The notes beneath the pieces are model-generated. The model made no database searches. It saw nothing but the letters and a program-made list of their open reading frames with translations, and had not been told where the DNA came from. Of a DNA stretch of 64,000 nt, positions 45,293 through 57,619 are shown one piece after another. The DNA is taken from the NCBI GenBank assembly GCA_028554755.1, contig JAPTOF010000015.1:6200001-6264000 (forward strand), written 5' to 3'. The position numbers and the translations under genes were made by a program. The stretch comes from Cordia subcordata. Taxonomy: Eukaryota; Streptophyta; Magnoliopsida; Boraginales; Cordiaceae. Each line of letters starts with the position of its first letter. The first letter of the stretch is position 1.

Positions 45293-47578
45293 CTTTTGTA
45301 AGCCAGTACATATGTATATTCTGTCTCTTCTTGTCTTTGAGGCTTTGTGCATGTTGGGGAGGCCATGTTAGTTAAGAGAGGCACAAAATATCAACATTCC
45401 AAGGGTGTGCGTTAGAATCCTAGGCTTGTGGTGGTTTGGCTACTTGGGAAGTTCCTGCAAGGTTCGAGGCCCTTTATGAGTAGAGGGAAGATCCAAAGGG
45501 ACTTGGGGATCTCTCCGTAATAGGAATGCCCCTTTCATGCTTCTTAGGCTAACCTTGATAGCGAGTCAATCCCTTAGGCAGTCCTTTGTATCGACTTCAG
45601 ATATAAAATTAGGTTTGGGCATGCTTGGGGACAAGCAAGGAGACGGTTTGGGGGTGTTGATGTGTCTTGGTTTTACGTGTGTTTGCATTACTTTTTCCTA
45701 TGTTTTAAGAGGTGTATTATGATATATAAAGTGCATTAGTGTAGATTTACATTACATTTGTGCATACTAAGATGCTATTGTGCATAGTTGAGCTTAAAGA
45801 GTAAACACTACACAAAAGTGCACTTATCTTATGTTTTAGATGAGTTTGAGGATTGTTTGGAGATTAATGAAGATGGATATGGCTTGGGCAAGAATTGAAG
45901 AAGATTTTAAGGATGAAAAGTGTAAAAAAATCAAGTTTAGAGGCTTCCAGACAAAAGGTCAAGGCAACTAGAAGCAAAACAGAACAAAAATGAAGCCAAA
46001 AGAGAGCAAATAGGCACTACCGAAACACTGGCTTTAGAGTACCGGTGCACTTCCTCTTTATTCCACCAAAAATAGAGAGCAATCTTCTACTACCAGAATA
46101 GAGGTCTCTTGGTACTGGTGCACCGGTGGTAGTCGCGAAAAATTGGCTGTATAAGCCCTTTTTTGGCCATTTTATAAAAGAACAAGTCATACTCTTTCAT
46201 ACCCATCTCCCAAAACCCTAATCCTCTTATCTCCCACCTCTCACACACTCTTCCATACACAAAAACACTTTGGAATCAAGCCTCTAAGATGATCAAACAC
46301 AAGGATTGGGCATAAGCTCTTGGATTATAAAGCGCGGCTATGGATAAAAGGGTATCTCTCCTTTATCCTAACCTAATTTATGTATGATTGGAGCTATGTA
46401 GGGTGATTTAATCTTGTATTATAGATTGATTATTACATTATTATAATGGGTACTTGATGGATTTATGTATATATCCTTTATGCTTAAGGTTTCAAAGGCT
46501 ATTTTACATAATATTTATGTGTTTGTTGAAATGCCTCAATGAAGTTGCATATGTATATTGAAGTCTATTATGCTATTAACCATCTCTAAATCATTATGCT
46601 AACATGTCTATATGTTTGTGTGGTGATTACATGAAGTGGGTATGCTTATATACTTTTCTATATGTGTGTTTGCATCTTTAATAGCATAAATAGCTTCTAT
46701 TGCATACATATCAGGTGCTATAGCTTAAATTGGTGTAATCTAAACATGTGTATATGTTTAGTAGTAGAATATTCCAGAGTATTCTTGAATGCCATGCCCT
46801 AGATATGTATGTCTTGTGCTTAAATGTCAATCCTACTATTGTGATGCAATCGATGGAGCACATCTAATAACTAGCCTAGGTAGAGTCCCCTTTGGCTTTA
46901 AATTCGGCTACTAGGAGTCTAGATAGGTTTAGTTGACCTCAGTTCACTTAGGAAGTCTAGTAGCTCTAAGGAGGGCGAAGCTTAGGGATGGACTCGTACC
47001 GAGTCCTAGGGTTAGATTAGGGAACTAATTAGAGGACTAAGTGATAAGGTTAGATCGATCTAAATCACCTAGAACCTTATTTGCTAGCCCTAATTCCTAA
47101 GTCATAAGGACCATGTCGTACTGCTAGGCATTGCCACCTAGGGATGGGCTCGAACTATGGCTTAAGGTACCAATTAGTAGGCTAATTAGAGGTCTAGACA
47201 AGAGCACCTAGTTTAATCCATCAAGCAACCCTTGCAAGGCATAGTAATTATCTATTTACAAGACGTGATTGCCCTAGTTCCCTTTTCTACGTGTTTGACT
47301 CCCTTAGATTGCTTGATTCCCTCGTTTCACACATACAAGAACCTTTTATTTTCTTGTCATTAGGATAGATTTATCTTTTTCGAGCTCCTCTCAATCCCAA
47401 AAACACCAATAACATTGTAGTTTAGGGACCCAACACGTAGCTTTTAGGACGCACTTAGCTTAGGACACTACATAAGTTAGGCCTTCTTGTGGATTTGACC
47501 CTATACTCACATACACTGTGCTACACGTTACCCTTCCGCTTGCAGGCTATTTAGGCTTGTGTTGTGAGATAGCGATCA
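45293..47578 (+). mobile_element. Ath-5: 3' UTR scrap and LTR of another Athila copy
   Basis: The segment 45293-45657 matches the last 365 bases of Athila 3' UTRs (GTAAGCCAGTACATATG onward) with the polypurine tract GGTTTGGGGGTGT. The LTR (45658-47578) follows. Everything upstream has been cut away at the Ath-4 LTR. Confidence 0.85.
45658..47578 (+). repeat. LTR of Ath-5 (about 1921 bp)
   Basis: It starts TGATGTGTCTTGG and ends near GCGATCA; the right end is less certain. The U3 array is of the ACCGGT type (near 46030 and 46118, TGCACCGGTGG) with CCAAAAATAG at 46066-46075 and TATAAG at 46150-46155. It contains an internally repeated segment with the 'ctagggttagattag' and 'cataaggaccatg' phrases (46980-47180). 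Confidence 0.8.
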
Positions 47579-48333
47579 TCCACCCAGAAGCCTAAAATTT
47601 TAACTTGGAAATAGCTGTTGTTAGATTGACCATTTACCATGATTTTTCTATAATGGTTAAAAACTTGATTTTTAGACTTTAACCATTGTGTCTAATAGCT
47701 ACTTCTAATTAAGACATATATATATCTATATCTATATATATATATATATATATATATATCACTTATCTTTGAGTTTTCAAAAGAGAACATAAGAACCCAA
47801 GAAAAGAGAGCTTAAAAAGTTTGAAAAATCAAAAAAGAAAAGAGAGAGCAATACAAGAAGAGCTTCACTTTTCTCAAGGCAACTATAGGTCTTGTATTGT
47901 TTGTCAAATCCAACTTATGCTTTGTTCTTTACAATATCTTTGTCTTGTAAAAGTTGGGATTTAGGTAGATTAGCCTTGTGGGGTCTAAAATTTGAAAAAC
48001 AATTGTAAGTGGACCTTTTGATTTGGGCTGAAATCCAGGCTGTATGGTTGGTTTTTGCGCTTAGCCAACTTTTGAAAAGCTCAAGGTTCTTAATGAAGTT
48101 GTTGAAATTCTTGAGTAGGATACTCGGGGAGTGGATGTAGGCTTGGTGGCCGAACCACTATAAATCATCATCTTCTTTATGTTTCTTCTTGTCTTTTGAT
48201 TTTGCTTGAATCATGCTACTCAACTTTGCGATACACTTCTGCAATCAACACAACAAAATAATTTTTTGAAGTTTACAATCAAGGATTTTCAAGCTATATT
48301 AACCCCTCCTCTAAAGCTAGCTTGCTAATCACA
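47579..48333 (+). repeat. 5' LTR of C2 (left boundary uncertain)
   Basis: It ends AATCACA just before the primer site. An AT-rich microsatellite at about 47713-47758 lies where a TATA region would be. The left end abuts the Ath-5 LTR and no clear TG start with target duplication is visible, so it may be truncated. Confidence 0.6.
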
Positions 48334-48335
48334 AG

Positions 48336-48347
48336 TGGTATATAGAG
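48336..48347 (+). other. Primer-binding site of C2 (initiator tRNA-Met type, mutated)
   Basis: TGGTATATAGAG followed by CTTGG resembles TGGTATCAGAGCTTGG with changes in the middle. Confidence 0.7.
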
Positions 48348-48392
48348 CTTGGTCTTACAGAGTAGACTAATTGTCTTGTAAAAGGTCTTACC

Positions 48393-50050
48393 ATGGCAAG
48401 TGGGTCATCTACATTTGATGAAGGATTTTCACCATTAAAGCCACCAAGTTCAATGGAATCAACTATTCGTATTGGCAATGTCGCATAGAGATTTACATTC
48501 AATTGGTTGGCTATAAGCTTTGGACGTTGGTTGAAAATGGTCCATACGTGCCTACAAAAGTCAATGATGATGAGACCACTGGGCCAAAGAAGAAGAATGA
48601 GTTGACCAACGAAGATAGAGCCAAACTCACAAAGAAATCAAAGGTACTTAACATTATCCATTATGCTTTAAATGAGACTAAATATAGTCAGTTTGTAATT
48701 GTGAGTTGGCTAAGGAAGTTCGAGACATGTTTGAGATGTCATATCAAGGTATTACCCAAGTCAAAGATATTAAGATTGGGTTGTACATTCATGAGTATGA
48801 GATGTTTAAAATGAAGCTAGGTGAAATACTTAATGAGATGCACCAATCGTTTGCTAAAATCATCAATAATTTGAGTGCTTTAGGCAAAAAGTACCTGAAT
48901 GATGAATTGAGTAGAAAGATAGTACCCACTTTGCCTAAAAAGTATAAGCCTAAGATGACTTCCATTAGAGAGTCCAAGAACTTGTCTTCTATGACCAGTC
49001 ATGAGTTGATTTATAACTTGGAAAACGAGGAGCTTGTACTTAATTAAAAGAAGCTTAAAGATAAGGAAGAAAAGAAAATTAAGAAGTCTCTTGCATTTAA
49101 GGCTATTGAAGAAGATGATGGGAAAAGTAATGATAATATGGCTATGATAAGTAGAAACTTCAGAAAGTTTATGAGGATGAGTAAAATGAAGAAAGGAGAT
49201 TCTTGGAAAAAGAAAGGAAGGAGACGGTTGGTGAAGAAATGATTAGCTTCAATTGCAAGAAGTCGGGACACTTCAAAGCCAAATGCCCTAAGCTTGTGAA
49301 GAAAGAAGAGAAAGCAATGCAAGAAACTTGGAATAAAGCCAATTCAAGTGATGAAACCAGAAGTAATAGAGATCAAGAACAATTGGCAAATTATGTGTGC
49401 TTCATGGCCAAAAGTGAGGTAAGTATCGAATCTCCTAGTTCATTTAGTCATAATAGTCCTTTAATTCCTTATGAAGATGAGATTAGTGAAGACAAATGAC
49501 ATTATATTGCATTTGAACTACATGACAATCTTTCTAAAATGTTTTAGAAAAACAAAGACTTTAAAAAGTAAATTAAAGATCTTCAAAGCGAAAATCAAGC
49601 TTTGAAACTTGAAAATGAAAATTTGAGAAATGAAGTTGATGTTTTTACTTATGCCTTTGGAAAAGATTTTCTTTTGGAAGATGAAGTTTCTTATTTAAGA
49701 AAAGAAAATGAGGATTTGAAAAAAGTTGTTGAAAAGTTTACGAAAGACAAAGACACTCTTGATGTTTTGCTTGGTTCTTAAAAAGCTTTTGGAAAAGAAG
49801 TTACTAGTTTTGACCCATCTATATCCAAAATTTTTCACAAAAAGCATTTTTATCAAAAGTTCTTCAAGTAGTAATGCATCTACATCTTATGTGAGATGAT
49901 TTGAAATTTGTGAGCAAAAGTCCTTCACATGTCATGTGTACTTATTATGAAAAAAGAGGTCATACCTCCACTAGATGCAAAGTGAAAATGTTATGTGAAT
50001 TGGGAACACTTATATTGAAATGAAAAAGGCCTAAATGGGCTATTAAAAGA
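48393..50050 (+). pseudogene. gag: gag with two damaged zinc knuckles (C2)
   Basis: ATG at 48393 (MASGSSTFDEG). After a frameshift near 48435 the frame has FNGINYSYW, then VGYKLWTLVENGPY. Another frameshift near 48710 precedes EMFKMKLGEILNEMHQSF and DELSRKIVPTLPKKYKPK. The first knuckle (49244-49288) reads SFNCKKSGHFKAKC, lacking its first Cys. A Glu/Lys-rich coiled coil (49560-49770) follows. The second knuckle (about 49938-49979) reads CTYYEKRGHTSTRC, lacking the second Cys. Stops at 49045, 49498 and others break it. Confidence 0.85.
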
Positions 50051-50099
50051 ACTAATCCCTAAGGACCCAACAAAAATTCGGTACCTAAACCCGAATGAT

Positions 50100-51114
50100 T
50101 ACTTTGTTTGTAGGAAAATAACTTGGCACTCAGTGAATATTAGATAGTGGGTGTTCCAAGCATATGATGGGAAACATTTTATTATTCCTTGATTTGAAGA
50201 AAGCAAAAGATGATGAAGTTACTTTAGGAGATGCTTCAAAAGGAAGAGTGCATGTAAAAGGAAGCATTGGAATCACAGGATCAATCACCATTAAAGATGT
50301 GCTTTATGTAGAAGGTCTGGAATTCAACTTACTCTCTATTAGTCAATTGTGTGATAATGATTTTGATGTGACTTTCAAGTCTAATACATGTTGTGTGATG
50401 AAAGATGGAAATAATGAAGTTGTTGCTAATCATGTGAACAACGTGTATGTGTGTGATTTTTATGATCTTGCATGCCAAATGTTAAATGCTTGTTTGTTGT
50501 TGATGATAATATGTGGCCTTGGCATAGATGTTTAGGACATGCTAGTATGCATTTACTTTTAAAATTGAATAGAAAGAAGCTCCTTGATAGATTACCTAAT
50601 GTGAAATTTGTGAAAGATGTTTTATGTAATGCTTGTGAACTTGGTAAACAACATGAAACTAGTTTTAAACCAATTAATAGAGTTGTTACCACTAAAGCTT
50701 TAGAACTTGTTTATATGGATTTGTTTGAACCTATGAGTGTTACTAGTCTTGGCAGTGCATGCTATGTATTTGTAATTGTTGATGATTATACTAGGTACAT
50801 TTGGGTCATTTTTTGCATAAAAATGTGAAACCTTTAATGAATTTGTGAAGTTTTACGTGAGAGTGCAAAATAAGAAAGGATATTTTATAAAGAGCATTCA
50901 TAGAGATAATGGTAAAGAATTTGTAAATACATCAAAATGAGAAGGGATATTTTATAAAGAGCATTCATAGAGATAATTGAAAAGAATTTGTGAATACATC
51001 TTTTAATGAGCTATGTGACTTATATGACATTGAGCATACATTTTCGACTTCTCACACACCTCAACAAAATGGGTTGTTGAAAGGAAAAACCATTCTATTC
51101 AAGAAATAGCAAGA
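50100..51114 (+). pseudogene. Protease and integrase N-terminal half (C2)
   Basis: Protease LDSGCSKHMMGN lies near 50140-50172 and FNLLSISQLCD near 50325. GAG-pre-integrase has WHRCLGHASMHLL and CNACELGKQHETSFK; the core begins YMDLFEPMSVTSLG and VIVDDYTRYIWV. RDNGKEFVN (second Asp) is near 50910, inside a 67-base tandem duplication that shifts the frame. The segment ends IQEIART where the solo LTR is inserted. Confidence 0.87.
50874..51000 (+). repeat. 67-bp tandem duplication in C2 integrase
   Basis: Units 50874-50933 and 50941-51000 are near-identical (GATATTTTATAAAGAGCATT...), offset by 67 bases. The offset is not a multiple of three, so it disrupts the frame at the second catalytic Asp. 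Confidence 0.92.
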
Positions 51115-51119
51115 ACTAT

Positions 51120-52940
51120 TTAACACTATTTTGTGTACAAGCATTAAATATCCCGCAAGCACACAAGTCATGTATGGTACTGTGTGTGCAAGTATGGGGA
51201 GGAATTCACAGGAGGCCAAATGTGTGTGGTGTCCTAAGCTATGTGCGTCCTAGAAGGCTACACGTTAGGTCCCTAACCTATGATCTTTTTGGTGTTTTTA
51301 GGTTGAAGGGAGCACGGGAAAGATAAACCTAATCTAAACGCAAGAAAAATAAAGGGCCTTGTGTGTGTGAAATGGGGGAATCAAGCAATCTAAGGGGATT
51401 CAAATGTTAGAAATGGGGGAATAGAGTGATTAATACTTCTCTCTAGGGTTGCTTGATGGATTGTTTAGGCTATTCTTGTCTAGACCTCTAATTATCCTCC
51501 TAATGGTACCCCTATGACATAGTGCTGGTTTGTCCCTAGGCACGTCTATCTAGAGATACAGTGTGGTCCTTATGACCTAGGCATTAGGGCTAGTTAGTTA
51601 GGGTTCTATGTGACTTAGATCGATCTAACCCTAGCGTCTAATTCGTTGGTTGGATTTAAAGCCAAGACCTAGTTCATTTAAGGTCAAGTAACCTACCCTG
51701 AAACCAGCTAGCTAGATTTAAAGCTAAGGGAGACTTGACCTAGGCTAGCTATAAGTTATGCACCACCGATCGTCATCACAATAGCAGAAATAATGTTGAA
51801 GCACGTGCAAACACATCTAGGGCATGGCATTCGAGAAAAAAATGGCATATTCTATTACTAACCACATAGACTTGCTTACATTACGCCAATTTACGCAATA
51901 GCATCTGACATGTAAGCAATAAAGCTAATTATGTTATTAAGTATGCAAACACGCATATAGACATTGGCATACCCATGTCATATAAACATCACACAAACAA
52001 ATAGACACGTTTATACAATGATTTTAGAAAGGGTTAATTGCAAAATAGACTTCAATATATATATGCATAATCATTGACGCATTTCTAGAAACACTTAGAC
52101 ATATATGTGAAATAACCATTCAAAACTCTAAGTACAAACATATATATATTAATCCATCAAGTTCCTATAACAATAGAGTAGAAATCAATCCATTATACAA
52201 GAAATGAACACCTTACATAGCTCTAATGATACATAGTTAACTTAGGATAAAAGAGAGATACCCTTTCATCCATAGCCATGCCTTATAATCCAAGAGCTAA
52301 TGCCCAATCCTTGTATTTGATCCTCCTAGATGCTTGATTCTTAGGTGTTTTTGTGTGTAGAGGAGTGTGTGAGAGGTGGGAGATGAGAGGATTAGGGTTT
52401 TGGGAGATGGGTGAAAGAGTATGTGAAAGTTCTCCCTAGGAATGGCTAGAAACAAGCTTATAAAAGCTATCACGCGGGTGCTGCCGAAAGCATTACCCGT
52501 CCACCGACAAGATGAGGGCTAGGTGACTGACAAAAACATTTGCTCTCTACCTTTATGAGACTCCAGGGTGATTGCTTTTTCCTACAACGAACTCCAAAGT
52601 TCGTTGTTCTTGCTTTGGTCATCCCCAATTGCTTCGAGCTTCAATCGCATGCCTCCAAATGTGTTTTCCTTGCTTTTTTCAGCCTCGAAACCCTTTTGCA
52701 AGCTCGGCCACTCCATTAACATCTTCAATCAAGCTCCAAGCCTTGCTCTATTCTTCACCTAAAGCACATGAAATAAGCCTTAGTATAGTACTTTCTCTAT
52801 AAGCTCATGTATGTACACTTTTATCCTTGTATGCTAAAATATAGTATAAGTACTATACTAAGGCTATCTTTTAAGCACTAAAACACCTCTAAATAGATAT
52901 AGAAATACAATGAAAAACCACACACAAAACCAACACATTA
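51120..52940 (-). repeat. Solo Athila-type LTR inserted in C2 (about 1821 bp)
   Basis: Minus strand TAATGTGTTGG...GTGTTAA, with decayed ends. ACTAT at 51115-51119 and ACCAT at 52941-52945 are a 5-base target duplication with one difference. C2 coding resumes directly (IQEIART before, MLNKHLLPTYLWAE after). It resembles the Ath-5 LTR. Its promoter region (52470-52510) keeps only traces such as CCGTCCACCG. Confidence 0.88.
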
Positions 52941-54653
52941 ACCATGTTAAATAAACATTTGTTGCCTACATATTTATGGGCTGAAGTGGTCAATACTTCT
53001 TGTTATGTTCTTAATTGTGCGTTGATTAGACCATTCTCGAAAAAAATGCCATATGAGCTTTGGAATGGAAGAAAGTCAAACATTGCCTACTTCAGGGTCT
53101 TTGGATAAAAGTGCTATATTCTCAATATAGAAGACCAACTTGGTAAGTTTGATTCAAAATCTCGTGAAAGTATCTTTATAAGATATCCCATTAGAGGCAA
53201 AGCATATAAAGTTTTCATTAAACAAGAGTGTACTATTGAAGAAGCTATGCATGTAAAGTTTGATAAAACTAGCCTTTTTGGGTCAAGAAAGGGCAATGAT
53301 GATGTTGTAGGTGAATTAGAACTTATGAAGGATAATTACTCCACTACAAATCATCAAGAAAAGAATGAAAAATCTTAAGAAGATGAAGAAGGTACATCTC
53401 TTCAAGAACCTATCAATGAAGATGATCAAGAAAAAGAAGATGAACCACCAAACTTGGAAAGAAAGGAATTGCCAAAAGCTTGGAAGTTCATAAGGAATCA
53501 TCCAATTGAACAAATTATCGGTGATTTTAGCAAAAGGATAAGAACAAAAGGTAATTTAAACAATTTTTGTGAACACCATGCATTCTTATCTCACATTGAA
53601 CCCAAATGTGCTGATATACTTTATATGGTATTGATTAAATTGTTGTTATGCAAGAAGAATTGAATTAATTTGAAAAGAACAAAGTGTGGGAATTTGTTAA
53701 GAGACCAACTAATCAATCTGTTTTTGGTACTAAATAGGTATTTAAAAAAAAATTAATGAAAGTGGTGATATTGTTTGAAATAAAGCTAGATTGATTGTCC
53801 AAGGATACAATTAAGAGGAGGACATTAATTATGATGAAATATACACACCCGTAGCATAAGTTGAGTCTATTCATATGCTACTTGTCTTTGCATGCTACAT
53901 GAATTTCAAACTGTATCAAATCGATGTTAAAAGTGCATTTTTGGAAGGCTTTATCAATGAACAACCTCAGTGATTTGAGGATTCTAAATTTCCAAACCAT
54001 GTTCACAAATTAGAAAAAGTTTTGTATTGTTTGAAACAACGCCCACATGCTTGGTATGAATGCATGAGTGGATTTCTTATGCAAAAAGGTTTCGAAAGAG
54101 GAAAATTGGACTCGACTTTATTTATCAAATATGAAGGTAATGATTTATTATTGAGCAAATATATGTTGATGATATTATTTTTGGTGTTACTAATATGACT
54201 TTGTGCAAGAATTTTGTAAGATGCATGCAACAAGATTTTGAGATGAGCATGATGGAAGAATTAAATTTCTTCCTCAAATTACAGATCAAGCAAATAAAGG
54301 ATGGAATCTTCATAAGTAAAACCAAGTACATCAAAGGAACTAATGAAGAAGTTTTTGGTTTATAAGATATGAAGGAAATTGGTCACTGATGAGCCTATCT
54401 ACAAAGCTTGACAATGACAATAAAGGTAAACTGGTAGACAAAAAGAAGTATGGAGGTGTGATTGGTAGTTTGTTATATATTATCGCCTTAAGACCAAATA
54501 TTGTGTTTTTTGTATGTATACGTGCTTGATTTTAATCCTCACTCAAAGAATCCCATCTAAGTGCCATGAAACATATTTTTTGATATCTTAAAGGTACTAC
54601 TAATCTTAGTTTGTGGTATTCAAAGAATACATCTATTGAGCTTATAGGGTAAT
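52941..54653 (+). pseudogene. Integrase C-terminal half, RT and RNase H start (C2)
   Basis: The integrase side has LWAEVVNTSCYVLN and MPYELWNGRKSNIAYFRVFG, then a stop. A charged linker (53300-53480, Glu/Asp/Lys-rich) follows. RT starts HAFLSHIEPK (53577) and has ARLIVQGYN, DINYDEIYTPVA, YQIDVKSAFLEGFINE and LYCLKQRPHAWYE. The YVDD region near 54160 is frameshifted (YMLMILF). The part after 54400 is heavily mutated and ends at the Ath-6 LTR. Confidence 0.83.
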
Positions 54654-56508
54654 TGATGTGCTCTTGAAGGTGTAAAAAGGTCCCATAAGTGTACGGATTG
54701 TGCAATATAGGGGTACTAATGCGGGTGTCAAACCACAAAGAGGTTCAATATATGGGAAAGTCCTATGCTAGTGCGTTCTAGTAGAAGCCTAAAATGAAAC
54801 CTAAAGTAAACATTTTTTTTTATACTTTTTGGATTTTAGGGAGCTAAGAGGAAAGCAAAAGAACTACACTCTCAATGCTAGAAAGAAAAATTGAGAACTA
54901 AACTAATCTAGGGGGATTAAACCTATGGGAAGGTGATAGAGTGACCTACACTTGTAAATGGGTCACTTTCTACCTCTTTGCTACGGGATTCGAGGATTGG
55001 CTTATCTAAGGGAATGCTCTAATACTAGACCACTAGCCAGTATCCTAATTTCACACTAGGACTCGGTATAGGTCCGTTCCTAAGTATGCACACTTAGAGC
55101 TACAGGTTGGTCTTTATGTACTTAAGTCCATAGAGGGACTAAAAAGCTACCTAGGTGTCCTAGAACAAACCTACCCTAGCTCTTAAACCATTAGCTAGAT
55201 TTAAAGCTAGGACCTAGGTTTACTAGGGTCAACTAAACCTATATGGGTTCCTATTAGCTAAAGGGGAGTCAATCTAGGCTAGTCCTAACTTATGCACCGT
55301 TGTTCTAGGGACACTATAATGGAGTGATAACTAATAGGCATAATCCTACAAATTCTAAGGCAAGGCATTATGAATATGATGTCCTATCCATGATACAAAC
55401 ACAATCAAGTTTGATCTACACCATTGGAAACATTTAAGCATCAATATATAGCAATATTTGAGCATGTATTCACTAGAAGGCATGTTTCATACCTCACATA
55501 GACATGAATAGAACCAACCCACATCATGTTGTCCATAATCACACACATTGACATGCATAATCTAAGGATTAGAAGTGTTCTATAGTAAATACAACTTATT
55601 CTAATATTATATAAAAAACATAGACATGAAATGATATAAAGCTTTTCAAAATAAGAACAAAGTATGTATGTATATATATAAGCCAATAGAATCCTATAAC
55701 AAAGGATACAAAAATCATCCCATTACACAAGTTTAGTCACCCTAATCTATCTACTCAAGCATATAATAAAAGAGGGTTGAGAAAGCTCCCCTTCCATCCT
55801 TGCTTGATTCTTTACAAACTTAAGTAAATCTTCACCAAATGATGTTTAAATCCTCCAATATTAACTTAATTCTAGGTGGGTGTGTATGTGTTAGTGTGTG
55901 TATTAGATGTGGATGAAAGTAGGGTTTTGTGTGTGTATGATGGGTGTGTGAGAAGGGGTTCCCCAAAGATTCCTTTTCACAGCAAAATTAAGGTTCTGTT
56001 ATAGTTGCAGCATGTTACCCGTCGACCCTATTGGTCAACCGGCACAAGAGCTTGTGCAACAGGCAAACAAAAGGACCTCTCTAGAATTGCCAGCCTCCCC
56101 TACTAGTCTACTGGTACTAGTCAACCGGCAAGGGCTAGGGTGACCGGTAGATCCAGTCTACTCCATTTCGCCTATTTTGCTCTGATTGCTCCCGATCGCT
56201 CCATGCTTGGCGCTCACGCCTCCAAATGCATTTTCTTGGATATCTTTATGTCCAAATCACCTTAGGCTTTGCTCCAACATCAAATCATTATCAATCCAAG
56301 CCTCGAGCTTTGACCTAACTTTACCACATATGGGAAATAAGCATATGCATTAGTGTAGCGTTTGTCTTTAAACTCAACTATGTACATTTGCTTACACTTA
56401 AGCTTAACTCTAGTATATGTACTATACTAATGCATCTCTTAAAGCTCAAAACACCTCTTAAACATAGGCAAATAACAACGCAAACACATATAAAAACACA
56501 ACTCATTG
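54654..56508 (-). repeat. 3' LTR of Ath-6 (about 1855 bp)
   Basis: Minus strand starts near TCAATGAGTTGTG (altered TGATGTGTTGTG) and ends GAGCACATCA. It resembles the Ath-2 LTR. The U3 array (56020-56160) has GTCGACC, GTCAACCGGC and TGACCGGTAG copies. Confidence 0.85.
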
Positions 56509-56945
56509 ACACTCCCTAAACCTGTATAGGTATTATAGAGAGATCCCCAAGTCTCTTTGGATCCTTCCTTTACTCATAAAGGGCCTCAAACCTCATGGGA
56601 ACTTCCAAACTACCATAAGCCTAGGATTCTAACTCACGCACACGGGTTGTTTACATTTCATGCCTCCACGAGTAATCATGGGTTCCCTAATGTTCATAAA
56701 GCCTCAAAGATAAGAAGAAAAAGAATAAAAAAATGCAATGGCTTATAAAAGCCTTATTCACATATATACAAAGAGGATAGCTTGTGCTAAGTTGACATTG
56801 TGTCACTTATGCACTTATTCACATAACTTTTTGGTGCCTTTGGCTTCTTTCTTTTTCCAATTTTTTTCGACTTTTCCAACTTCTTTTCTTATCTTTTTGC
56901 ACCATTTTTGCCTTTTTCAATTTTGTTTAGATTTTTCATACTTTG
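56509..56945 (-). other. 3' UTR end and polypurine tract of Ath-6
   Basis: The minus strand ends GGTTTAGGGAGTGT before the LTR. The GGATCTCTCTA... and CAAAAAGTTATG... blocks match Athila 3' UTRs. The CTTGCTTG hairpin before the tract is missing: the tract follows a short TACAGG stretch, so about 60-70 bases appear deleted. C3 is inserted at 56945/56946. Confidence 0.75.
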
Positions 56946-57158
56946 TGTTAGTAGTAGAAAGATGGTAATAGAGTTATGGTAATAGAAATAGAGTTATGGT
57001 AATAGAGTTATGGCAACAGAGTTATGGTAATAAAGTTATGGTAATTCTCCATTATGGTAAGCAAAGAAATAGGAAACTTTGTATGTTATAAATAGGGCTA
57101 AATACACAATATGTATCAAGTCATTCTCTTCAATTCTAATGTCTTATTTCTTTCAACA
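56946..57158 (+). repeat. 5' LTR of C3 (213 bp) with GTTATGGTAATAGA repeats
   Basis: TGTTAGTAGTAG...TTTCAACA. It contains four to five short repeats of the type GAGTTATGGTAATA (56965-57050); the 3' LTR has fewer, which explains its shorter length. Confidence 0.92.
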
Positions 57159-57170
57159 TGGTATTAGAGC
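57159..57170 (+). other. Primer-binding site of C3 (initiator tRNA-Met type)
   Basis: TGGTATTAGAGC, one C-to-T change from TGGTATCAGAGC, directly after the LTR. Confidence 0.88.
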
Positions 57171-57619
57171 CACCCTCCTAGTAGCCTGCTTCCTGGAAAA
57201 AAAAAAACTAAGAAGTCGTGTTAGCCTACAGGTCTTACGTCCATCCAAGCAGTTGCGTTAGCCTATGGGTCACACGACTATCCAAATCTAAATCCAAGTT
57301 AAAATCCAAGTCAAATCCAAATCCAAGTCTAGTTTCTAATTATTATCCAAGTCTAGTCCAATTCAGTTTCTAGTTACTATCTCAATCTAAGTTCTGTCCA
57401 ACGGTCGAGGGGATTCGTCACACCAAAGTGGTGCGCACAACCCCTAAATCAATCTTGAATCCATTCCTGTTCAAGGTTAGACGAGTCGTAGTGACCATGG
57501 TGAGTTCCGAGTTAGACAAGCCGTGGTGACCTATCTCTTCCATCAAGATGAAGTTTTCTGTTGAAGACCTTTCAAACTCAAGGTCATATCTCTAATACCA
57601 CCCTGAGTTTGAGAGGGGG
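57171..57619 (+). other. Spacer with short repeats ending in a polypurine-like tract
   Basis: It holds two related phrases (GTGTTAGCCTACAGGTC and GCGTTAGCCTATGGGTC) and AGACGAGTCGTAGTGACC-type repeats near 57480 and 57515. It ends TTTGAGAGGGGG, which looks like a copia polypurine tract, immediately before a second LTR. TCAAACTCAAGG and CCCTGAGTTTGA near 57565-57612 can pair. No ORF. Confidence 0.6.

Larger units (their letters stand above)
47579..54653 (+). mobile_element. C2: Ty1/copia element, 3' end missing, split by a solo LTR
   Basis: Partial 5' LTR (47579-48333), primer site, gag, protease, integrase, RT and the start of RNase H. The gag, with two CCHC-type knuckles, a long coiled-coil region and DSGCSKHM, resembles the SIRE/Tork-like part of copia. 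An Athila-type solo LTR sits in integrase (51120-52940). The 3' end is cut at 54653 by the Ath-6 LTR. Confidence 0.88.

Noticed and set aside
47713..47758. (AT)n microsatellite
   Set aside because: An ordinary simple repeat in a copia LTR; noted in the LTR entry but not of special interest.
48393..50050. Host gene with coiled coil and zinc knuckles
   Set aside because: It sits between a copia primer site and a DSG protease/integrase, so it is retrotransposon gag.
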